DNA of 5,495 nt. It comes from an uncultured Desulfobacterium sp. (GTDB lineage: Bacteria; Desulfobacterota; Desulfobacteria; Desulfobacterales; Desulfobacteraceae). Location of the stretch: positions 1-5,495 of the forward strand of contig CAKZLA010000379.1 in assembly GCA_937124525.1 (NCBI GenBank), given 5' to 3'. The notes below the pieces were generated by a model. The model made no database searches. It saw only the letters and a list, made by a program, of their open reading frames with translations, and had not been told where the DNA came from. The stretch's first letter is position 1. Each line of letters begins with the position of its first letter. The translations under genes and the position numbers were made by a program. Of the stretch, positions 1 through 5,141 are shown in pieces.

Positions 1-983
1 ATTATTCCAGGACCCAGCAAAAGGGTCATCAATACAAAGAAACCACCGATGATCAGATTTGATCCGGCGCTTCTGGCACCAAAGCGGTAGTGGGCCGCAA
101 GGCCCCCGGCTCCGTGGCAAAGGGGGATGCCTCCCATGAAAAACGACGCAAAATTCGCAAGGGCCATGGATATACATGCGGCTTTATAAGTGACTTTTTC
201 AGCATCCTTGCCAAAATAATCCACGGAAAGATCTGAGTACGCAATGACGGCATTTCCAAGGGTCATGGGAATCTGGGGCAGCACAAGGGCCATGAGGGCA
301 AAGGAAAAATCCACCTGGGAGGGCAGCCCTTCAGGTAAAAAAGAAGGGAGATGAATCCCCAGAGAAAGGTTATTAAAGATGTCTATATTTCCCAGCAGTA
401 CCCCCACCAGCAATCCTCCGATGATCACCAGCAGGCCTGCGGGAAATTTTTTGTTTTCCAGAAACAGCAGGGTGAGAATACCTCCGGCAAGGCCCAGGAC
501 AATGCCAATGGGTAGGGGACCCAGATGTTGAAGGGAAAGCCAGGGTTCGGCACTGGCTTTTAGTAGCTGAAATTTTGAGGTGCCCACCATGAACCGCACC
601 CCCTCTGCCATGAGAAGGATACCTGTGGATAGTTGGACCCCCCGGACCACGGGTTTGGTAATATATTTTCCCATGAGTGTAATGGTGCCGGTGCCGCCGA
701 TGATGAGCAGAAAACACCCCACCAGAAAAACAGATGCTGAAATCTGGGGGGCCGTCATACCCGTGGCAATGGCATAGGCCCCGATCACCTTCATGGGTTG
801 TACCGGTACGGTTACTTTATAATAGATACCTGAAAAAATAAAGAAAAGACCGATGGTCATGAATGTCCCTGTGGGGTCCAGTCCATTGGCAAGTATCATC
901 CCAAGAGAAATGGGTAAAAGGGTTCCCAGATCTCCCAGGGAGCCTGCAACTTCCATGCGGTTAAACTGCCAGGTTTTGCTCAT
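1..983 (-). CDS. MOT1-family molybdate/sulfate transporter, C-terminus cut by window edge
   Basis: An uninterrupted minus-strand frame of 327 codons runs from ATG 983-981 to the left edge without a stop, so the C-terminus (perhaps 50-60 residues) is missing. The start is supported by AAGGA at 991-995, 7 nt upstream. The product is a polytopic inner-membrane protein made of Gly/Leu/Ile-rich segments. Motifs typical of the MOT1 family (related to SulP permeases) are visible: GDLG at residues 17-20, PVQPMK at 60-65, LPQxPxTxGN at 235-244, and GGIPLCHGAGGLAAHYRFGAR at about 284-304. Family members import molybdate or, less certainly, sulfate; both fit a sulfate reducer, and the sequence does not decide between them. 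The gene is transcribed in the same direction as the pseudogene and mttB, but a 666-bp gap separates it from them, so it probably has its own promoter. Family assignment is strong; substrate is uncertain. Confidence 0.9.
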   Translation of the reverse strand, partial: MSKTWQFNRMEVAGSLGDLGTLLPISLGMILANGLDPTGTFMTIGLFFIFSGIYYKVTVPVQPMKVIGAYAIATGMTAPQISASVFLVGCFLLIIGGTGTITLMGKYITKPVVRGVQLSTGILLMAEGVRFMVGTSKFQLLKASAEPWLSLQHLGPLPIGIVLGLAGGILTLLFLENKKFPAGLLVIIGGLLVGVLLGNIDIFNNLSLGIHLPSFLPEGLPSQVDFSFALMALVLPQIPMTLGNAVIAYSDLSVDYFGKDAEKVTYKAACISMALANFASFFMGGIPLCHGAGGLAAHYRFGARSAGSNLIIGGFFVLMTLLLGPGI

Positions 984-1245
984 GCAAATGTCCTTCAAAA
1001 AAGTTTGACATTCCGGTATCCTTCATTCCTTTTTTATACTTTCCAGAGCAATGCCCCATCTTCGGGCAAGCCTTTCAAAAAAGTGTAAACTACATTTGAG
1101 GTTATATGATGGATGCCGAGACCCTTTACATTTTTTTATTTCTGGAAGTAATATAAAAAGCGGTCGTTGTTCAGTTGTCGCAGCCAAGAACCCTTGCCAA
1201 GTTGACGGGTATTTGAATAAATATTTTTCAGCAAAAGTGAACTCT

Positions 1246-1365
1246 TTAACACTACAGCGGCACTTCGCTTACTCCTCTAAAAATCGAGTGTCGAAAGTAT
1301 GGGGAAACGCATTTTAGAATACTCTCTAAACAGGGTGATTCATGAAAGTATCGCTATAGTGTTAA
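1246..1365. mobile_element. Possible MITE-like element, 120 bp, 14-bp terminal inverted repeats
   Basis: TTAACACTACAGCG at 1246-1259 faces CGCTATAGTGTTAA at 1352-1365, a match of 13 of 14 positions when one is reverse-complemented. Weaker matching continues inward for about 15 more bases (8 of 15). Inside is a short hairpin TTTAGA/TCTAAA (1313-1318, 1325-1330). It encodes nothing recognisable. I could not find a convincing target-site duplication and there is no second copy in the window, so it could instead be a structured RNA or an old insertion-sequence remnant. It is unrelated in sequence to the other two element types here. Confidence 0.45.
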
Positions 1366-1401
1366 TGCTAAAGCCAAATTTAAGATAGGAGGACGCTTTT
1401 T

Positions 1402-1442
1402 GTCAACAGAAGTATGAAAATACTTAAATGCGTAGTGTTGAC
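1402..1442. repeat. Nested stem structure with GAAA-capped hairpin
   Basis: An outer 7-bp inverted repeat GTCAACA (1402-1408) / TGTTGAC (1436-1442) encloses a 6-bp hairpin AAGTAT-GAAA-ATACTT (1410-1425). Read as plus-strand RNA, the hairpin would have a GNRA-type GAAA tetraloop. It lies 9 nt after a perfect AGGAGG. It resembles no RNA family I can name, and an AT-rich 6-bp stem can arise by chance. Confidence 0.35.
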
Positions 1443-1649
1443 TTGGTGGATAGGAAGAGGCAGCGTTGAGTTATGAAGAAGAAATATGGGAGGCATACAT
1501 AGATGAATAGTTTTTTGTGCCATTCCGTGAGTCTGCCCCCCTGGTTTTTAATTTTTTTTATATGAAACTCCGCCCAAAGTAGTTGAATGATTGGAGTTTT
1601 GTTTCTTGTTGTGGCAGGCCAAATCCCTAATACGGTCTGCCCGTGGCAG

Positions 1650-2236
1650 TTATAGCAGATTCAAAGCTTGTTCCAAATCGGCAATGATATCTTCCGGGGA
1701 TTCAATGCCCACGGAGAGGCGGATGAGGCCGTCATCAATGCCCACGCTTTCCCGTTCCTGTTTTGTCATGTGCTCATGGGTGATGGTGGGGGGATGCATG
1801 CAGATGGTGCGGCTGGTGCCAAAGGTGACGGCATGGACTACCAGTTTGAGATTGTTCATCACCGTTGCAGCACCGCCCATGCCATTTTTGACCACAAAGG
1901 AAATGAGTCCACCATGGGCTTTCATCTGATCGCAGGCCAGTTCATGCTGGGGATGGCTTTTTAATCCTGAACGTTGCTCCAGAACCCGGTTGGTGGGGGG
2001 GCTGTGTCCGGCCATACACCGGACAGGGGACCTGTTCAAAGGTGTCGTAGAAAGGTCACCGATTGAACCATGGGCGTGGTAAAGGAGGAAAAGTCGGCTT
2101 TGCTCTCCAGGGGATGAAACCCGGTGTGCAGGGTTTTTGTCTCAAAGCCAGTGTTGGCATCTGCCCTCATGTGACGGGGGGCAGCTGGATTGTAGGTCCA
2201 GGCATCTCTCAGAAAAAAATGTTTGTCAGCTTTCAT
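1650..2236 (-). pseudogene. Methionine gamma-lyase / O-acetylhomoserine sulfhydrylase-like PLP enzyme, frameshifted and internally deleted
   Basis: The parts match the Cys/Met-metabolism PLP family (PF01053), whose members cleave or exchange sulfur on homoserine-type substrates. The N-terminal frame starts at ATG 2236-2234, with AAGG at 2244-2247 seven nt upstream, and reads TKTLHTGF and TPMVQSVTF. At TTT 2051-2053 one extra base is needed to enter the next frame (YDTFEQVPCPVYGRTQPP), which carries the family's YGR motif. A second extra base in the seven-base C-run (G-run 1995-2001 on plus) restores PTNRVLEQR. Near 1968-1973 the sequence then jumps in frame to the C-terminal domain (GLKSHPQHELA, GTSRTICMHPPTITHEHM, DGLIRLSVGIE), ending at TAA 1650-1652. 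About 194 residues remain of the usual ~390-430. The missing core would hold the PLP-binding lysine, so no catalysis is possible. The homopolymer shifts could be sequencing errors; the core deletion is harder to dismiss. It probably once followed mttB in an operon. Confidence 0.85.
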
Positions 2237-2259
2237 ATCAGTACCTTATGTGCGCGTTG

Positions 2260-2445
2260 GTAAGTTCTCAATAAGTCCGGGTATTCAGGGAATCCTTTTG
2301 AAAGGGTAAGGGAGTCAGAGCAAATCAATTTACCTGCAAATCCGGCTGAAAAACCGATATATCTAAGTCTGAAAAATATAAGCGGTAAATCGAAAATTTC
2401 TGACTCCCTAAGCAGGCTTTATACTCAGAATTATTGAGAAATTAC
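2260..2445. mobile_element. MITE-like element copy A, interrupted by a nested element
   Basis: Terminal inverted repeats are GTAAGTTCTCAATAA (2260-2274) and its near-perfect complement at 2431-2445 (14 of 15 match). The first 43 bases match copy B (4318-4360) at 38 positions, and the right end also matches. The outer sequence without the insert is about 84 bp. Flanks 2252-2259 (GCGCGTTG) and 2446-2453 (CGGCGTTG) agree at 6 of 8 bases, consistent with an old 8-bp target duplication. It sits between the mttB stop (2457) and the pseudogene start (2236). No transposase is encoded, so it would have been mobilised in trans. Confidence 0.8.
2310..2408. mobile_element. Second inverted-repeat element (99 bp) nested inside MITE copy A
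   Basis: Perfect 10-bp termini GGGAGTCAGA (2310-2319) and TCTGACTCCC (2399-2408) extend inward to about 25 bp at 19 of 25 matches, including ATTTACC on both arms. The insert is flanked by TAA on both sides (2307-2309 and 2409-2411). Copy B carries the uninterrupted site GGGTAAGCAG at 4379-4388, so the insert and its 3-bp duplication can be defined by comparison. It has no coding capacity. Palindromic elements with GGGGTCAGA-like ends occur near IS200/RAYT-type transposases, but that link is from memory and unproven here. Possible RNA folding of these arms could also affect transcripts leaving mttB. Confidence 0.75.
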
Positions 2446-2456
2446 CGGCGTTGTGA

Positions 2457-3911
2457 TTACGCTTCTTTGACGTCAATCCATGCCTGTTCTCTTTGAACAA
2501 TCGATTTTATTTTAAGTTGCACCTCTTCCGGGAGGGGTTCAATGGTATGTGTTTCAATGAGTTTGTCCACCACCTTGGCCGCATGTTCTTCCATGGTCAT
2601 TTTCCCCTTTTTTTCCCACTGGGAATAGGTTCCTTTTTCAAAGAGCTTTGAGTAAAAGGGTGTCTTGAAATGTTTCATGGTGTGGGGATGTTGCAGGTAC
2701 TGACCGGTGGGCCCCTGCTCGTCAATAACATCCAGCGCCAGGGTGTCGTCGTTCACCGGAACCCCCCTTGTGGCAGCCCGGATAAAACCAATGGTTTCAT
2801 TGGCCATTACCTGGAGCTGCAAAGAGCCCTGGAGCCCGGAATCCATGAATCCCACATCATGGACAATGTTGGCACCGTGGAGCAGGGCCGTCATGAGACT
2901 CAGAGTCATCTCAATGCCGCATTGCTGATCCAGCACCTTAGAATCCGTGGAGCCACCCAGACCAAACACCGGCAGGTTATAATATTTACCCATGGAGGTG
3001 GGAACTCCCTGCTCATCGGCAAGGACATAATTGCCCACCATGGTCTGAAGGTTGTAAGGGCCACCATTCCAGCCGGGAACGGCAACAGGGGCACCGGGTT
3101 TGACCAGCTGGGAGAGTACAATACCCAGCAGTATGCCCGCATTCATGGAGGCCATGCAGCCTGCCGTGGTGGCAGGGGCGTTTACCCCACCGGCATTGAG
3201 GGGTATCCAGAGTTGGGGAAGCCCTTTTTCGGCGAGATATATGCATTTTTGCAGGGCCTCGTCATTGGCCACAAGGCCGGAGGTCACGTTGATGTAACAG
3301 GTGGCAAAGGGATGGCGGCAAAAGGCTTTTTCACCCCCTGCAACGGCTTCGCACATCTCAACGGCAGCCTTGCACCCTTCAAAATCAGGGGCCACAAAGA
3401 CAATGGGTTTGGTGGTGTGGTTGAGCATCACCTCCATCTGGTAGCGATCATAGATTCTCTGATCCACATCCACGGGAAGAATCAGGGACATCACAAAATC
3501 TATCTCCGGGAGTGAATCCATTACCTTGGCAGCTTCCACCACATCGGAAAGCATAGGTCTTCGTCTCTCACCGGTGCGATGATCAAGGATGTTCAGGCAG
3601 TCTGATCCCCCACCATAATAGGTATTGTGGCCCCAGGCCCGGATGGCTGGTTTTTTATTGCGGTCGTAAAGGGTGATGCGCTGGGGCACTGTTGCCAGGG
3701 CCCGGGTGACCATATGTTCGGGCAAGCGCACCCGAAGACCTTCCACATCTGCACCACCCTGTTCCAGGATTTCTCTTGCCTTTTCGTCGTGGACATCCAC
3801 ACCGGTACGTTCCAGAATTTCCAAGGTTGCCATGTGAATCTTCTGACATTCTTGGTCGCCCATGCGTGCATAATGCCCGCTTTCCATGCTTAAATCGCGA
3901 GTTGATATCAT
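2457..3911 (-). CDS. MttB-superfamily (trimethylamine methyltransferase-like) protein, non-pyrrolysine type
   Basis: This 484-residue protein belongs to the MttB family (PF06253, COG5598). Members start the methyl-transfer pathway by moving a methyl group from a quaternary or tertiary amine to a cognate corrinoid protein in the cytoplasm. The start chosen is ATG 3911-3909, because GAGG at 3919-3922 lies 7 nt upstream; the frame stays open 46 codons further, through AT-rich DNA that holds the promoter. Family segments in order are YYGGGSDCLNILDHRTGERR (99-118), the NVTSGLVAND core (208-217), LNAGGVNAPATTAG (238-251), GLGGSTDSKVLDQQ (317-330), GANIVHDVGFMDSGLQGS (346-363) and the C-terminal EQGPTGQYLQHPHTMKHF (398-415). 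There is no in-frame UAG, so it lies with the non-pyrrolysine branch that includes glycine betaine (MtgB), proline betaine and carnitine demethylases. The exact substrate cannot be read from sequence. No corrinoid protein or activator gene lies in the window. A GntR gene is divergent. Confidence 0.92.
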   Translation of the reverse strand: MISTRDLSMESGHYARMGDQECQKIHMATLEILERTGVDVHDEKAREILEQGGADVEGLRVRLPEHMVTRALATVPQRITLYDRNKKPAIRAWGHNTYYGGGSDCLNILDHRTGERRRPMLSDVVEAAKVMDSLPEIDFVMSLILPVDVDQRIYDRYQMEVMLNHTTKPIVFVAPDFEGCKAAVEMCEAVAGGEKAFCRHPFATCYINVTSGLVANDEALQKCIYLAEKGLPQLWIPLNAGGVNAPATTAGCMASMNAGILLGIVLSQLVKPGAPVAVPGWNGGPYNLQTMVGNYVLADEQGVPTSMGKYYNLPVFGLGGSTDSKVLDQQCGIEMTLSLMTALLHGANIVHDVGFMDSGLQGSLQLQVMANETIGFIRAATRGVPVNDDTLALDVIDEQGPTGQYLQHPHTMKHFKTPFYSKLFEKGTYSQWEKKGKMTMEEHAAKVVDKLIETHTIEPLPEEVQLKIKSIVQREQAWIDVKEA

Positions 3912-3957
3912 TTTTTCGCCTCTTTGATGTATCAGTTTGATTAATAGATATAATATC

Positions 3958-3986
3958 TGTTTATATTTTAAATTTTTAAATGTCAA
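3958..3986 (-). promoter_or_regulatory. Predicted sigma-70 promoter for mttB
   Basis: Read on the minus strand, a perfect -35 box TTGACA (3981-3986) is followed by TATAAA at a 15-bp spacing (3960-3965) or TAAACA at 17 bp (3958-3963). This would give a leader of roughly 40 nt before ATG 3911. The surrounding DNA is very AT-rich, so the -10 is less certain than the -35. Confidence 0.55.
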
Positions 3987-3997
3987 TTCCATAATTG

Positions 3998-4009
3998 ATA
4001 ATATATTAT
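3998..4009. promoter_or_regulatory. 12-bp perfect palindrome just upstream of the mttB -35 box
   Basis: ATAATATATTAT is self-complementary and ends 11 bp before the predicted -35 hexamer. The position suits an activator or regulator site, possibly for the adjacent GntR protein. It does not resemble the usual GT-N-AC core of FadR-type operators, and AT-only palindromes are common in such DNA. Confidence 0.25.
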
Positions 4010-4241
4010 ATTGTTGATATCGTTTTCCGGCAGTGATAAATATGAACACATATGCAGATCAAAAATGAGAACATTTGATGCTTTAACTAATATGAAATCC
4101 TATGTCTTAAACTCCATGGTCCAGTTTTTAATGTTTGACTTTTATACTTATCCAAATGACGAGTATTTTTTCAGAACTTATGATCTATAAATTAAAGGTC
4201 CTCTGTGACCAAGAGAGTTGATAAATGGGGTTGGTTCTAAC

Positions 4242-4310
4242 GTCGACCAGTGGATATGCACCAAGCAGTCGACAATTAAATATAATATTAAATTTCAATT
4301 GTTTAATTGT
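4242..4310. repeat. Two overlapping inverted repeats upstream of MITE copy B
   Basis: GTCGAC occurs at 4242-4247 and 4268-4273 and can pair across a 20-nt loop. ACAATTAAA (4272-4280) pairs with TTTAATTGT (4302-4310) across 21 nt. The second arm ends exactly where the 8-bp duplicated flank of MITE copy B begins. The repeats may be operators, an older element remnant or the preferred target of the MITE. Nothing here decides between these. Confidence 0.35.
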
Positions 4311-4317
4311 TGCTATC

Positions 4318-4418
4318 GTAAGTTCTCAATAAGTACGGATATTCAAGGACTCTTTTTGAATAGCACCCGGCGTTTAAAGGGTAAGCAGACTTTATCACCC
4401 GGGTTATTGAGAACTTAC
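4318..4418. mobile_element. MITE-like element copy B, intact, 101 bp
   Basis: Perfect 15-bp terminal inverted repeats GTAAGTTCTCAATAA (4318-4332) and TTATTGAGAACTTAC (4404-4418) bound the element. Flanks TTGCTATC (4310-4317) and TTGCTATT (4419-4426) match at 7 of 8 bases, pointing to an 8-bp target duplication. An internal 7-bp stem TATTCAA/TTGAATA adds to the hairpin potential. It has no reading frame of its own and no transposase. It is the same family as the element at 2260-2445 and lies 78 bp upstream of the GntR start, where it could affect that gene's promoter. Confidence 0.85.
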
Positions 4419-4496
4419 TTGCTATTTGATGTGGGCTGTCAAAAGTGACCGAGCTTAGAATCAAGCCCAAAGATTTAAATTAAAGACGGGGGGAGA

Positions 4497-5141
4497 ATGT
4501 CCAGAGGGCAAAAGAATGGCACGGCTAAAACTGCTATTTATAACAGGTTGCGAAGTGAGATCATTACGGGTCAAAAGAAACCGGGTGAACGTCTCTCCAT
4601 TGAGGCATTGAAAACTGACTACGGTACCAGCGTTACACCGGTTCGGGATGCGCTTCAGATGTTAAATCAGGAAACTCTGGTCACCATTAAACCCCGTTCC
4701 GGTTATTATGTTGCTCACATCACGCTTAAGGATCTCCATGATATGCTGGATCTGCGGGAAATATTGGAAACGGCTACAGTTGAGCGGGCCGTGGAAAATA
4801 TTACAGACGAGCAAATCAAGCAGCTTGAGGGGATTCATGCCGGCTATACCGGGGATGATGAGTTTTCTTACACCCGTTATACGGATGAGAATCGTCAATT
4901 TCATTATATTGTTGCCCAGGCATCGGGGAATCAGGAACTTGCGGCGCAACTGGGGCATCTTCTGGATCGCATGGCCCGTTTCATGGTGATCCGACGGGCG
5001 GGGAAAAATCTGGCTGTCATCCATGAACCCTTGATAAAAGCGCTGAAGAAAAAAGATGTGAAGGCTGCCAGAGAAGCCATTTATATGGAACTCCGGGACA
5101 CCAAAATTCATATTATTTTTCGTTACGTGCAATTTCGATAA
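4497..5141 (+). CDS. GntR-family transcriptional regulator, FadR/FCD subfamily
   Basis: The 214-residue protein has an N-terminal winged helix-turn-helix (about residues 10-74) with the GntR signature: IYNRLRSEIITGQKKPGERL, then SVTPVRDALQMLNQETLVTI and the wing PRSGYYV. A C-terminal all-helical FCD ligand domain (about 80-205) follows, opening LHDMLDLREILETATVERA. FCD proteins usually bind a metal and a small organic acid. The apparent ligands here are N132 and H136 (NRQFH) and H176 (VIHEPL). The last position, normally His 22 residues after H176, is E198. The start ATG 4497 follows a G-run (4488-4493), an acceptable but close ribosome site. The gene is divergent from mttB, which suggests local control of methylated-amine use, an inference. 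The final ~9 residues lie in the overlap with the opposing DsbA-like gene and may not be native. Confidence 0.9.
   Translation: MSRGQKNGTAKTAIYNRLRSEIITGQKKPGERLSIEALKTDYGTSVTPVRDALQMLNQETLVTIKPRSGYYVAHITLKDLHDMLDLREILETATVERAVENITDEQIKQLEGIHAGYTGDDEFSYTRYTDENRQFHYIVAQASGNQELAAQLGHLLDRMARFMVIRRAGKNLAVIHEPLIKALKKKDVKAAREAIYMELRDTKIHIIFRYVQFR

Larger units (their letters stand above)
984..1649. other. Gene-free stretch between transporter gene and PLP-enzyme pseudogene
   Basis: No convincing gene was found on either strand. The longest open frame (1051-1317, plus) has an unbalanced composition and no recognisable motif. The stretch holds an inverted-repeat element at 1246-1365 and a nested stem structure at 1402-1442. 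An isolated perfect AGGAGG at 1387-1392 is followed only by very short reading frames (TTG at 1400, ATG at 1413, ATG at 1473, ATG at 1503), which looks like decayed coding DNA. There is also a 7-bp inverted repeat AAACTCC/GGAGTTT (1565-1571, 1593-1599) with a 21-nt loop and no T-run after it. The first ~100 bases must carry the transporter's leader and promoter. A TATAAA-like box lies on the minus strand near 1032-1040, but I could not pair it with a good -35. Confidence 0.6.
3912..4496. other. AT-rich divergent control region between mttB and the GntR gene
   Basis: There is no gene in these 585 bases. On the mttB side lie the promoter (3958-3986) and a 12-bp palindrome (3998-4009). Between about 4022 and 4240 I see only AT-rich DNA without clear structure. 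From 4242 on there are paired inverted repeats, followed by MITE copy B (4318-4418), which leaves 78 bp before the GntR start. Another inverted repeat, TGGGCT/AGCCCA (4432-4437, 4464-4469), lies in that last stretch and could be an autoregulatory operator, though this is speculative. No convincing -35/-10 pair was found for the GntR gene. Confidence 0.6.

Noticed and set aside
1051..1317. An 88-codon plus-strand frame in the gene-free gap
   Set aside because: It has no ribosome site, no recognisable motif and an atypical composition, and it runs into the 1246-1365 inverted-repeat element.
1591..1964. Two plus-strand frames of about 100 codons
   Set aside because: Both lie antisense to the PLP-enzyme pseudogene, whose minus-strand frame carries the family motifs.
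2310..2408. Reading the GGGAGTCAGA/TCTGACTCCC stem as a terminator for mttB
   Set aside because: The arms are about 80 nt apart with no T-run after them, and the comparison with copy B shows an insertion. A secondary effect on transcription remains possible.
2670..3515. A 281-codon open frame on the plus strand opposite mttB
   Set aside because: It is an antisense shadow of the well-supported methyltransferase gene. It has no ribosome site and its protein shows no family motifs.
2457..3911. Pyrrolysine (UAG) readthrough in mttB
   Set aside because: The frame has no internal stop from start to TAA, so it belongs to the non-pyrrolysine branch.
3912..4049. A longer mttB start at 4049 adding 46 residues
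   Set aside because: The extension is AT-rich, is not family-like, overlaps the promoter, and lacks a ribosome site, whereas ATG 3911 has GAGG seven bases upstream.
4662..5132. A 156-codon minus-strand frame opposite the GntR gene
   Set aside because: It is a shadow frame of the clearly recognisable regulator, with no motif of its own.
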